Shown: positions 1-7,745 of the stretch, piece after piece
How positions within the stretch are numbered: the first letter of the stretch is position 1
Layout: each line of letters begins with the position of its first letter
DNA from: Phreatobacter stygius
GTDB lineage: Bacteria; Pseudomonadota; Alphaproteobacteria; Rhizobiales; Phreatobacteraceae
DNA: 64,000 nt
Direction of reading: 5' to 3'
Assembly (NCBI RefSeq): GCF_005144885.1
Contig: NZ_CP039690.1
Span: 2,245,001 to 2,309,000 of the forward strand
Made by a program: the position numbers and the translations under genes
The notes under the pieces: generated by a model
Databases searched by the model: none
Told to the model about the DNA's origin: nothing
Seen by the model: only the letters and a program-made list of their open reading frames with translations

Positions 1-2
1 AG

Positions 3-488
3 GAGATCGCCTTGCTGCAGGCCGTGGCCACCAGCTTCCCGGCGGTCACCACGGTGCGCGTCAAGGACGCGCTCGAAGCGGTCGGCCAGTTGGCCACCCA
101 GATCGCCACGGCGATTCGCGGCGCGAGCGTCGTGACGCTGATCGCCTCCATCCTGGTGCTCGCCGGCGCGCTCGCCGCCGGCCATCGCGCCCGGGTCTAT
201 GACGCGGTGATCCTGAAGACGCTGGGCGCCAGCCGCGCCATGCTGATCGGCACCTATGCGATCGAATATGCCGTCCTCGGCACCATCACGGCGCTGTTCG
301 GCGTGGCCGCCGGCAGTCTTGCGGCCTATCTCGTCACCACCGAGGTGATGACCATCCCCTTCGCCTTCTCGCCGCTGGCGGCCTTCGGCATCGTTGGTCT
401 CGCCATCATCTTGACAGTCGGCTTCGGTCTCTTCGGAACCTGGCGGGCGCTCGGAGAAAAACCTGCCCCGGTACTCCGCAATATGTGA
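3..488 (+). CDS. FtsX-like ABC transporter permease, C-terminal part
   Basis: The reading frame is open to the left edge, so only about the last 160 residues are present. They contain three or four hydrophobic segments and the KTLGASRAML-type motif of the FtsX/MacB-like permease domain, the loop that couples permeases of this fold to their ATPase. The protein ends in the RNM-type tail common in YbbP-like permeases. The family works with an ATP-binding partner in lipoprotein or lipid handling at the inner membrane. The ATPase gene would be expected upstream, outside the window. Family assignment is good; the substrate is unknown. Confidence 0.8.
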   Translation, partial: EIALLQAVATSFPAVTTVRVKDALEAVGQLATQIATAIRGASVVTLIASILVLAGALAAGHRARVYDAVILKTLGASRAMLIGTYAIEYAVLGTITALFGVAAGSLAAYLVTTEVMTIPFAFSPLAAFGIVGLAIILTVGFGLFGTWRALGEKPAPVLRNM

Positions 489-691
489 CGGTTACACGTC
501 CAGGCCATGAATAACCCTGCAAGGCAGGCCTGCGAGACGTTAAGAATTGCGACAAAGGGCCGCGCTTGGGCTGGTTTTTCTCGGGTTTGGCCGTTGAGCA
601 CTTGTGCGCGGGGGCGGGTCGGCCATATTTTAGCGTCCGAGGCAGGCGCTCCTGCGCCGTCCCACTCCGAGGGAAACCCAGAGGTAATTCG

Positions 692-1537
692 ATGTCTAAT
701 TACGATCCCAATGCCCAGGCCTATGGTGGCTACGGTTATGGCCAGGCCACGGCCGTCCAGCAGGCACAGGTCGATCAGGGCCTGCGGTCGTACATGGTCG
801 GCGTCTACAACTACATGATGCTCGGCCTTGCCATCACCGGCTTTGCCGCGCTCGGCATCTACATGCTGTCGGTGACCGGTGACGCCTCGCTCGCCGCTCG
901 CGGCGCTCGCGGCGGCGCAATGGCCGTGTCGGCCGGTCAGTTCCTGACCCCGTTCGGCGCTTTCCTGTTCGCCAGCTGGTTCAAGTTCGTGGTCATCCTG
1001 GCGCCGCTCGGCGTCGTGATGCTCCTGTCGTTCCGTGCCGACCGCCTGAGCGCCACCTCGGCCCAGATGATGTTCTGGCTCTATGCAGCGCTGATCGGCG
1101 TCTCGATGACGACCATCCTGCTGGTCTATGCCCATACCTCGGTCGCTCGCGTGTTCTTCATCACGGCGGCGTCCTTCGGCGCGCTGTCGCTGTGGGGCTA
1201 CACCACCAAGCGTGACCTGTCCGGCATGGGCACCTTCCTGATGATGGGCCTGTTCGGCCTGATCATCGCATCGCTGGTCAATATCGGCATTGCCGCCTTC
1301 ACCGGCACGCCGTCGACCATGCTGCAGTGGATCATCTCGGTGGTCGGCGTTCTGGTCTTCGCGGGCCTCACCGCCTACGACACCCAGAACATCAAGAACG
1401 AGTACATCTACAGCCTGGCCTATGCCCAGGACGGCTCGCTGGTCCAGAAGGCCGCCATCTTCGGCGCCCTTCAGCTCTACATGGACTTCGTCGGCATGTT
1501 CCAGTTCCTGATGTCGATCCTCGGTTCGCGCGAGTAA
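692..1537 (+). CDS. Bax inhibitor-1 (BI-1)/YccA family membrane protein
   Basis: 281 residues with about seven hydrophobic helices after a short soluble N-terminus rich in Tyr and Gly. The C-terminal part has the family pattern of an AYDTQ-I motif followed by an ALQLYMDF segment. This is the usual signature of bacterial YbhL/YccA-type BI-1 proteins, which form inner-membrane channels or modulate membrane proteases; the exact role is usually unknown. The start at 692 is preferred because a GAGG-like ribosome site lies just upstream and the protein then begins MSNYDPNAQ. The longer open frame from 566 adds an unlikely Arg-rich leader. A strong hairpin terminator follows. Confidence 0.92.
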   Translation: MSNYDPNAQAYGGYGYGQATAVQQAQVDQGLRSYMVGVYNYMMLGLAITGFAALGIYMLSVTGDASLAARGARGGAMAVSAGQFLTPFGAFLFASWFKFVVILAPLGVVMLLSFRADRLSATSAQMMFWLYAALIGVSMTTILLVYAHTSVARVFFITAASFGALSLWGYTTKRDLSGMGTFLMMGLFGLIIASLVNIGIAAFTGTPSTMLQWIISVVGVLVFAGLTAYDTQNIKNEYIYSLAYAQDGSLVQKAAIFGALQLYMDFVGMFQFLMSILGSRE

Positions 1538-1567
1538 GCCTGATCGCCCATCGGCGAAGACGACCCG

Positions 1568-1597
1568 CCCCCGGCCGCAAGGCCGGGGGTTTTGTTT
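1568..1597 (+). terminator. Rho-independent terminator after the BI-1 gene
   Basis: A 9-bp perfect GC stem (1568-1576 with 1581-1589), a GCAA tetraloop, then a T-rich run. It lies 31 bases after the BI-1 stop codon. Confidence 0.88.
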
Positions 1598-1767
1598 GTG
1601 CCCTGTCCGGCAGGGGCCTGAGGCCTTGAGCGACGGCGCGTCGCGCCGACGCCAGGCGGTTCCGGTCCGGCAATTTCGGCGGCCGACGGAATCCTCGGTA
1701 ATCTTGCCCAGACGACCCGTCGCCGATGTTGCAAATCGAGGGCACCGCCTGTACAAGGCGCGCCATT

Positions 1768-1843
1768 GCCGCGGTAGCTCAGCTGGTAGAGCATCGCATT
1801 CGTAATGCGGGGGTCGGGGGTTCGAATCCCTTCCGCGGCACCA
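1768..1843 (+). tRNA. tRNA-Thr (anticodon CGT)
   Basis: A 76-base cloverleaf including an encoded CCA. The acceptor stem GCCGCGG pairs with CCGCGGC, and the D-arm, a five-pair anticodon stem and the TTCGAAT T-loop are present. The anticodon loop TTCGTAA gives CGT, which reads ACG (Thr). Its 3' end is the integration site of the element that follows, and the repeat that begins at 1827 covers the T-arm and acceptor 3' strand. The tRNA is left intact by the insertion. Confidence 0.95.
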
Positions 1844-1851
1844 TTCCCCTC
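1827..1851 (+). repeat. attL direct repeat (tRNA-Thr 3' end)
   Basis: A 25-base segment covering the end of the T-arm, the acceptor 3' strand, CCA and eight bases beyond. It matches 11489-11512 except for one extra G in the acceptor strand. This is the expected left attachment site of an integrase that uses the 3' end of a tRNA gene. Confidence 0.85.
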
Positions 1852-1966
1852 TCCAAGGCAATCCGGATTTACCCGGTAAGCTATTCAACAAACTGGCGTT
1901 TCTTGGTTAGGCGGCTCGGAATTGGCCCAGCCGAGCCCGATGGCATCCGTTTGCATCCATGACTCT

Positions 1967-2018
1967 TGTTGGCATATTTGTCGGCATCGATGCCAACATG
2001 CTCATATGGATGCCAACA
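1967..2018. promoter_or_regulatory. Probable integrase arm-type sites, left end
   Basis: Three copies of one 10-base motif lie just before the integrase start: TGTTGGCATA at 1967-1976 and its inverse GATGCCAACA at 1989-1998 and 2009-2018, the latter two spaced by 20 bases. The same motif recurs at 11421-11430 near attR. Motifs shared by both ends of an integrative element are typical arm-type binding sites for the N-terminal domain of tyrosine integrases. They could also repress int transcription. Function is inferred. Confidence 0.6.
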
Positions 2019-2019
2019 G

Positions 2020-3288
2020 ATGGCTCTGACGGATGTCGCGATCCGGAATTTGAAACCCGGTGCAAAACCAAAAAAACTTAGCGATGAGAAGGGCCTACAT
2101 GTTCTGGTCACCCCGCAGGGGTCCAAGCTGTGGCGGCTGGCCTATCGCTTCGACGGCAAGCAAAAGCAGCTTGCGATCGGTGGGTATCCTGAAATCGGAT
2201 TGAAGGAAGCTCGCGAAAAGACCGAACAGGCTCGGAGGCTTCTCCGAGATGGGGTCGACCCGAGCGCCAAACGACGCCTCGACAAGATCACCAGGGCTGT
2301 CACCAACGCAACGACATTCAAGTCGATCGCGGATGAACTGCTCGCCAAGAAGGCGCGAGAGGGAAAGGCAGCCCGAACCCTCCAAAAGCTGAATTGGCTT
2401 ATGGGCATCGCCAACCCCGCCATCGGCGACCGGCCGATCTCTGAAATCACCCCGCCAGAAGTCCTTGCTGTCTTGCGCGGCGTGGAGGCGAGGGAGCGGC
2501 TCGAAAGTGCCAAGCGTCTCCGCGCTGTAATTGGCGAGGTCGTTCGCTACGCAATCGCTACCGGTAGGGCGACCACTGACCCGACCTACGCATTGCGCGG
2601 CGCTCTCAGGACACCGACCGTGAAGCATCGGGCTGCCATCACGGATCCCTTGGCGCTGGGGGCGCTTCTGCGGGCGATTGATGGCTTCGATGGCCAGCCT
2701 GCGACCCGAGCCGCGCTTCGGCTTATGCCGCTTCTATTCCCCCGCCCCGGCGAACTCCGCATGGCGGAATGGAGCGAGTTCGATTTTGACGGCGCCGTAT
2801 GGGTCATCCCCGGCAACCGCACCAAGATGCGGCGCGAGCACCGGATCCCACTTACGCGTCAAGCCATCGATATCCTTCGGGCGCTACAACCAATTACGGG
2901 AGCAGGCAAGCTTGTGTTCCCAGGCACGCGCACAGCCCTGCGGCCAATAAGCGAGAACACTCTCAACGCGGCATTGCGGCGCATGGGGTACACGCCGGAC
3001 GAAATGACCTCGCATGGGTTTCGCGCGAGCGCTTCTACCCTGTTGAACGAGAGCGGGAAATGGAACCCCGATGCCATCGAACGCGCCCTTGCCCACATGG
3101 ACGAGGATACCGTCCGACGCGCCTATGCCAGAGGGGAACACTGGGAAGAGCGGGTGGCGATGATGGCATGGTGGGCCGATCACCTCGACTTGCTGCGGGC
3201 ATCCGGCATGAGGCCGCAAGCGGGAGCCCTAGCGCTGGCCGCTTCAGCCCCCTCTCGCTCCAGCCCTCATTCGGAACCGGCAAAATGA
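2020..3288 (+). CDS. Tyrosine site-specific integrase (P4/DUF4102 type)
   Basis: 422 residues. It catalyses integration and, with a helper, excision of the island at tRNA-Thr. The N-terminal 1-80 has the arm-DNA-binding pattern of P4-type integrases (LTD..IRNLKPG, then L.V.P.GSK.WR). The C-terminal catalytic domain shows R242 in PRPGELR, H332-x-x-R335 in HGFRAS, H358 in LAHMD and the nucleophile Y369, so the active site looks complete. The ATG at 2020 is chosen because it gives the standard MALTDVAIRNLK N-terminus and follows the arm-type motifs; an open frame runs 54 bases upstream. It overlaps the next gene by ATGA. It is the gene nearest the tRNA, as usual for such elements. Confidence 0.95.
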   Translation: MALTDVAIRNLKPGAKPKKLSDEKGLHVLVTPQGSKLWRLAYRFDGKQKQLAIGGYPEIGLKEAREKTEQARRLLRDGVDPSAKRRLDKITRAVTNATTFKSIADELLAKKAREGKAARTLQKLNWLMGIANPAIGDRPISEITPPEVLAVLRGVEARERLESAKRLRAVIGEVVRYAIATGRATTDPTYALRGALRTPTVKHRAAITDPLALGALLRAIDGFDGQPATRAALRLMPLLFPRPGELRMAEWSEFDFDGAVWVIPGNRTKMRREHRIPLTRQAIDILRALQPITGAGKLVFPGTRTALRPISENTLNAALRRMGYTPDEMTSHGFRASASTLLNESGKWNPDAIERALAHMDEDTVRRAYARGEHWEERVAMMAWWADHLDLLRASGMRPQAGALALAASAPSRSSPHSEPAK

Positions 3289-4082
3289 CTTGGAATGATA
3301 GACCCCTGCCCGACTGGCGGCCGATCAAGGAATTAATCCTTGAGCGGGCTGCGAGGAGAAGCGGTATTCCAGATCTCGGTAAATACACCCTGGACACGAA
3401 AATCGCCTGGGTCGTTTCACCCCCAAGCGACGGTGTCGAAAACGGCAAGACACGATGGTTTCCGATCACCGATCTGTTCATGACAGATGAGGAATACCAC
3501 TATTGCAGCGAAGGCGATTGGCCGCCTGATTGGAAAGGTACCTATTCACAAGGGCTGAGGCAGTTCTGGATCGCCGCAGCTGAGGCGTTTCACGATGATG
3601 TCGTTTCAGGCCAAATCCAACTGTTCGCCCGACGGGGGGAAATTACAGAACCGTTCCGCGACCTTGCCGCCGACACCTGGAGAGCTGTCAAAGCCAGGGC
3701 GTTGCGCGAGGCGGAAGACGAGATCGATGAGGACGAGGAAGTCCTTGATCTAAGCCAGTGGCTGTCACGCTGCATCCGCCTGGAAAGACTATGTGGTTTC
3801 GATAATCCTCGGTTTGTTTCGGTTCACGGCAAAGAGTTGGATCGCGGGGAGATCACTGACCGATCAGGGAGCCCAGGTCGCCCCACCTCCCTTCATATCT
3901 TTGTGGCCGAGCATGCCCGGCGCGTGGCTTCTCGCACAGCGCTACTGCGCGTCAAGGACGAAGCGGAGCATCTCCATAACTGGCTCGCGACAGCGCACCC
4001 CCAAGCCCACGCCGCAAAGCCGAAGACAATCGAGAACCGCATTCGTGAGCACCATCGGACCCTAAAACGTCCCCCGAAATGA
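3285..4082 (+). CDS. Hypothetical island protein next to integrase
   Basis: 265 residues, starting at an ATG that overlaps the integrase stop codon by ATGA, so it is translationally coupled to int. There is no signal peptide or membrane segment. An acidic stretch of Glu and Asp lies near residues 145-155. The last 65 residues (from GRPTSLH to the end) are basic and helical, with a KTIENRIREHHR segment that resembles the small helix-turn-helix-like tail often seen in alphaproteobacterial phage and island proteins. A DNA-related function is a guess from this tail and from its position. Confidence 0.75.
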   Translation: MTWNDRPLPDWRPIKELILERAARRSGIPDLGKYTLDTKIAWVVSPPSDGVENGKTRWFPITDLFMTDEEYHYCSEGDWPPDWKGTYSQGLRQFWIAAAEAFHDDVVSGQIQLFARRGEITEPFRDLAADTWRAVKARALREAEDEIDEDEEVLDLSQWLSRCIRLERLCGFDNPRFVSVHGKELDRGEITDRSGSPGRPTSLHIFVAEHARRVASRTALLRVKDEAEHLHNWLATAHPQAHAAKPKTIENRIREHHRTLKRPPK

Positions 4083-4172
4083 AACAGTTTGGGGCCATTT
4101 TTTGGGGGGTGGATTTGCCCCAAGGTCTTCAGACGGCCCCGGAATGCACCGGTCCCGTCTGGAGATCTGAAT

Positions 4173-4370
4173 ATGCAATCAACATTGAATGACCGGCTCG
4201 CGTACGGTGTCACCGAAGCCGCCGGATTGATCGGAATCGGCAAATCCAAAGCCTGGGAACTCATCGCCAGCGGCGAACTTCGCGCCGTTAGGATCGGCGG
4301 ACGGACGGTCGTGCGGAGAGCAGATCTCACTGCATTTCTCGACGAACTCGTGTCGACCAAGGAGGCGTAG
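4173..4370 (+). CDS. AlpA/excisionase-family DNA-binding protein
   Basis: 65 residues. It has the compact winged-helix pattern of AlpA/Xis-like proteins: YGVTEAAGLIGIGKSKAWELIASGELRAVRIGGRTVV followed by RADLTAFLDEL. Such proteins bend DNA at att sites to promote excision or activate the integrase gene. The start at 4173 is preferred over an upstream frame start at 4089 because GGAG lies 9 bases before it and the extra N-terminus would be atypical. It lies in the int operon direction and is followed four bases later by the next gene. Confidence 0.85.
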   Translation: MQSTLNDRLAYGVTEAAGLIGIGKSKAWELIASGELRAVRIGGRTVVRRADLTAFLDELVSTKEA

Positions 4371-4374
4371 GAGG

Positions 4375-4695
4375 ATGGCTAGTCTCATCACCATCGCCAG
4401 CATGGCCCGCAGACTGCTCGATACTGTCGCGGACGAAGCCATGCTTCAAGGCGCGCGTACCGTGACCGTCACGACCTCGATTGCCCACGACGCCGAGGTG
4501 GTCGGCAATTTGGAGGCAACATTCCTCGCGCTTGAAACCGCTGAGGCCGCCAGCGAGTGGATGCCGAAATCGATCGTGCTCACGGGCTTCGAAATTTTCG
4601 AATGCGACATTCTCCCGGACGAGGGAATGTTCACCTGCCGTGTCGGAGGAACCCTCCGTCTTGCTCCCGCCGCGCGCGCGTCCGGCGACCCCTGA
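4375..4695 (+). CDS. Hypothetical protein
   Basis: 106 residues, beginning four bases after the AlpA-like gene with GGAGG just upstream, so almost certainly co-expressed. No known family is recognised. The sequence alternates strands and helices, with no membrane segment or signal peptide. A conserved-looking stretch FEIFECDILPDEGMFTC sits near the middle. Confidence 0.65.
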   Translation: MASLITIASMARRLLDTVADEAMLQGARTVTVTTSIAHDAEVVGNLEATFLALETAEAASEWMPKSIVLTGFEIFECDILPDEGMFTCRVGGTLRLAPAARASGDP

Positions 4696-4946
4696 AACAG
4701 GCGAACCAGCCGCGCTTCGGCGCTTCTCCTCACCCCAAATTGCAACCCGTTTCACGAACTCCGAAACATTTGTTCGCAGCGTCAGCGGCACCCCTGAGGT
4801 CACTGCCTCCAGGCACCACCAGTGAAGCACGACGACCGGTTCAGACTTGGTTCGGCCGAGCCTTCGCTGCCTCGGCTCCATTTTCTGAAGGCACTGCCGC
4901 GGACCTAAGTAAGGGAAATCGTGCAACAAGTACGAACAGCAAGGAA

Positions 4947-5747
4947 ATGCTTGAACACGGCGAAATCCACCTCTCGCACGTCGAAGACTCCAAAAGCCTG
5001 ACTGCCACTGCGCTGAGAGAGAAATACCCGAGCACATACACCAGCTGGCGGAACATGAAGCAGAGGCGCAAGGCCGGAGCGATTATTGATCCACGGCTGG
5101 AAGCCTTCTCTGACTTTCTCGCTCTTGTCGGTCCCCGCCCATCACGTGACCATACCCTCGATCGCATCGATCCGCGCAATCCGACTTACGCGCCCAAACT
5201 GGTCCGGTGGCTCGACGCCAAGGGTCAGGCCAACAATCGCCAGACCACGATAATCTTGGAGGTCGATGGTCAGGCCAAACCCTTGGCGGTTTGGGCCGAG
5301 GTGACCGGTCAGCGGCCGGATACCTTGCGTAGTCGTCACGCCAAAGGTTGGTCCGACCATGAGGTCTTGTCCGGGCGCAAGTCCGCACAAGTCGGCAACC
5401 CTTGGACCGCGCATCCATGGCCCCCTGACCCGCGGAAGAGCTATTTGGCCGAGCAGGCATATCAGCGCCTCGGCGATAGGGGCGAGCTTCGGATCGACTA
5501 TTACATCCGCGCGATCAAACAGCAGATAGAGCAGATACGCTGGCGTCGCGAGGGCCTGTATGACCCCTGCAGCGGTGATTCTCCTCCTCGGGAGTGGTTG
5601 GAGCTCGGACGTGAGCTGGAGCGCTATTTCGCCAAGATGGACGACCTTTGGGAGCAACGTGCGCTCGTCTACGAGGCGATAAAGGTATGGCCAAAACCGG
5701 AGTCGTGGGCCGGCCCGAGCCGCTTCCGGAGAAAAGACGAATACTGA
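4947..5747 (+). CDS. HNH-like phage/island protein
   Basis: 266 residues. The first 80 or so match the pattern of a phage-borne HNH-related family: a Y.SW.NMK.R segment, then GPRPS..HTLDRIDPRNP.Y and a RWLDAKGQANNR stretch. In family members HTLDRID and the N.R end form the core of a small HNH or HNH-derived domain. After it comes a W....TG..PDTLRSRHAKGWS segment that looks like a helix-turn-helix DNA-recognition module. The rest is helical and charged. Nuclease activity is possible but not certain, because the usual metal-binding Cys pairs are missing. The ATG at 4947 has AAGGA just before it; the frame is open from 4557. Confidence 0.75.
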   Translation: MLEHGEIHLSHVEDSKSLTATALREKYPSTYTSWRNMKQRRKAGAIIDPRLEAFSDFLALVGPRPSRDHTLDRIDPRNPTYAPKLVRWLDAKGQANNRQTTIILEVDGQAKPLAVWAEVTGQRPDTLRSRHAKGWSDHEVLSGRKSAQVGNPWTAHPWPPDPRKSYLAEQAYQRLGDRGELRIDYYIRAIKQQIEQIRWRREGLYDPCSGDSPPREWLELGRELERYFAKMDDLWEQRALVYEAIKVWPKPESWAGPSRFRRKDEY

Positions 5748-5953
5748 GGCGTTCGCTGCGATGACAAGTCGCTACAGGGGGATAGATAGCGGCGTCGGGC
5801 TATTGAACGGCTCCCCTATTGATGTGCACATCATTGCGGAGTTTTGCGGCAACGGTCCACTCAGAGCGCCAACGGCCGGCAGCAGACAACCAAATCAAGC
5901 GGAGTAGGACCACAGGACACCGGCTGGCTACGGCCGCATCACAGACAAATAGC

Positions 5954-6301
5954 TTAACCCCTTGGTCCGAGAAACGCTTCAATTTGCCTGAGAGCAATCC
6001 TCAGATCGGCGTCGGTCAGTTGCCGACAAATCTGATCGAGCCTTGCTTCCATCGAGGCGCGTTCGGCGCTTATGCTCCGCGGGGCCACGAGGTCCGCTAG
6101 CAGCGTTACCAACGGCACGTTTAACGCGGTGGCCAGATCCGACAGAGTGTCCAACCCCGGCAGCTGCTTGCCCCGCTCGATGTTCGATACGCTCTCAGGG
6201 GTACGATCGATCTTCGCAGCCAAGCCTTCCTGGGTCATCCCGGCAACCGAGCGCATAGCTTGAACGCGAGCGCCAATCGTCGATTTCAAATCATCGGGCA
6301 T
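5954..6301 (-). CDS. XRE-family transcriptional regulator
   Basis: 115 residues. The N-terminal half is a Cro/CI-type helix-turn-helix: IGARVQAMRSVAGMTQEGLAAKI, then RTPESVSNIERGKQLPGLDTLSDLATALNV. This domain binds operator DNA as a dimer. The C-terminal tail is short and helical with no sensor domain. It lies on the opposite strand to the genes on both sides, as expected for an island maintenance or immunity repressor. Starts at 6352 or 6325 would add residues; 6301 gives the common MPDDLKSTIGARV beginning. Its target is not known; the divergent interval 6302-6463 is the obvious candidate. Confidence 0.88.
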   Translation of the reverse strand: MPDDLKSTIGARVQAMRSVAGMTQEGLAAKIDRTPESVSNIERGKQLPGLDTLSDLATALNVPLVTLLADLVAPRSISAERASMEARLDQICRQLTDADLRIALRQIEAFLGPRG

Positions 6302-6463
6302 GAAACCGAAGCTGACTTCGAGTCGCATGCTTGACCACAAAGCCGGTTTCATTAGATTTTGTCGAACATGAAGTTTGCTTCATGAAACCGCGCGACTGTC
6401 CGGGAACGGCAGCCAAAACATTCCCCACAGTTGGCTTCGCGTGCATCATTTTGGAGACCGAGA

Positions 6464-6775
6464 ATGCCGCGCCTCAGTTTGTCAGCGATGGTGCTCACAG
6501 CCGGCCTTGCGAGCGCCTCGCAGGTCCAGGCCCAGGATACGCTCGACGGCTACGTGACGCGCGCTGCCATGGCCGTCCGGCCCGACCCGGCGCGGAACGT
6601 GACCATGAGCCCGACAGGCGGCGCTCAAATGTGCATGGGTGAGGTGGTCCACCTCTACCCGAACAGCGTGGAGCAGCGGGACGCCTTCCTGCGCGGCAAC
6701 ATTGCGACGCTCGACCAGGAGCAAATCCGGAAAATCATGCGTTGTATGTTTCGTCTGGGCTTCATCGACAAATAG
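6464..6775 (+). CDS. Small secreted protein, unknown function
   Basis: 103 residues starting with a clear Sec signal peptide (MPRLSLSAMVLTAGLASASQ, cleavage near VQAQ). The mature part is about 80 residues, with two Cys residues that could form a disulfide. It is divergent from the XRE gene. A GGAG precedes the chosen ATG. It looks like an exported periplasmic protein carried as island cargo; no family is recognised. Confidence 0.7.
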   Translation: MPRLSLSAMVLTAGLASASQVQAQDTLDGYVTRAAMAVRPDPARNVTMSPTGGAQMCMGEVVHLYPNSVEQRDAFLRGNIATLDQEQIRKIMRCMFRLGFIDK

Positions 6776-7005
6776 GATCAACGGACGACGTGCCCCGTCA
6801 CAGGATGCGGCACTGAGTCCTGAAAGACATTGACCTCCCGCGCCGCGATGAAAGCCCTAGCCACTGGCGGTTCGATCTTGCTGTTATCGATCGACAAGTC
6901 GCTTCATTCCAGGAACGCCCGACCGTGGCACTTGCTGGTGCGAACTTCCGGGGGACCTCGCGCGGACCGTCATGGGCGGCCGAGCGCCACGTCCTGCTTT
7001 AGAGA
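6776..7005. other. Non-coding stretch before resolvase sites
   Basis: No convincing gene is seen. A short frame at 6830-7066 has no recognisable features and no good ribosome site. The interval runs into the res-like array. Confidence 0.5.
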
Positions 7006-7122
7006 TGTCCCGATAGACCCTGCCGATATGAGACGACCACCGTTGGGGCAAAAGCGTCTCATATGAATTGTCCAAAAATCGCTTGCCGATTGTCTCGCAA
7101 CAGCTATGATTCTTGTGAGACA
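7006..7122. promoter_or_regulatory. Putative res site of the serine resolvase
   Basis: Several half-sites begin TGTC or CGTC, as Tn3-type resolvase 12-mers do. The clearest dyad is 7091-7102 (TGTCTCGCAACA) with 7111-7122, whose complement is TGTCTCACAAGA: 10 of 12 bases agree around an 8-base spacer. A second pair is 7006-7017 (TGTCCCGATAGA) with 7024-7035 (complement CGTCTCATATCG). A further half-site, CGTCTCATATGA, is at 7055-7066. The array lies directly upstream of the resolvase gene, where Tn3-family res sites sit. Confidence 0.55.
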
Positions 7123-7141
7123 TGTGATGGATACGGCTATG

Positions 7142-7699
7142 GCGATTGTGGGCTACGCGCGCACTTCAACCAAGGATCAGGTCGCGGGGCTTGAGGACCA
7201 AGTCGATGCGCTCCGTGCAACCGGGTGCAAAAAGATCTTCCAGGAGCACGGGTCGGGCATCGACGCGGTTCGTCCCGAGTTGATGAAGGCTCTCGACTAT
7301 GTCCGGGAGGGCGACGTGTTCACCGTTACCAAACCGGATCGCCTAGCGCGCTCCGTTCCAGATCTTCTCCAGATAGTGGGAGGCCTCAGGGAGCGCGGCG
7401 TTGAAGTTCGCATCCTGTCGATGGCGCTCGACACCTCGACGCCAACGGGGACGCTTATGCTTACCGTCCTTGGTGGTGTGGCGGCATTCGAGCGCGAGCT
7501 AATGCTGGAACGTCAGCGGGCAGGCATCGCGCGCGCAAAGAGCGAGAATAAATACAGAGGTCGAGCAGCTACCGCGCGCGCGAAGAGCGCGGAGGTGCTT
7601 TGCCTGCACAAGGAGGGCAGGAAACCGGCGTCCATCGCACGCGATTTGAACATCGGCCGGGCTTCTGTTTACCGTATCCTATCCGCCGCTCTCCCGTGA
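7142..7699 (+). CDS. Serine recombinase, resolvase/invertase family
   Basis: 185 residues. It has the small-serine-recombinase layout: an N-terminal catalytic domain starting MAIVGYARTSTKDQ with the nucleophile at S10, the KPDRLARS arginine motif, a long E helix around FERELMLERQRAGIARAKS, and a C-terminal helix-turn-helix (PASIARDLNIGRASVYRIL). These enzymes cut and rejoin DNA at res or inversion sites. No Tn3 transposase is present, so this is an orphan resolvase. The start at 7142 gives the canonical N-terminus with the active Ser at position 10; the frame is open from 7106, but that stretch overlaps the res-like dyad. Confidence 0.93.
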   Translation, partial: AIVGYARTSTKDQVAGLEDQVDALRATGCKKIFQEHGSGIDAVRPELMKALDYVREGDVFTVTKPDRLARSVPDLLQIVGGLRERGVEVRILSMALDTSTPTGTLMLTVLGGVAAFERELMLERQRAGIARAKSENKYRGRAATARAKSAEVLCLHKEGRKPASIARDLNIGRASVYRILSAALP

Positions 7700-7745
7700 T
7701 CGGCGCCATCAGCACAGAATTTGAAAAACCCTGCAGAACCAGGGC

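Noticed and set aside
326-1891. A 521-residue open frame antisense to the BI-1 gene and tRNA-Thr
   Set aside because: It crosses a tRNA gene and a terminator and is Arg/Gly/Asp-rich without motifs.
7006-7699. A complete Tn3-family transposon
   Set aside because: No transposase gene and no 38-base terminal inverted repeats were found around the resolvase.
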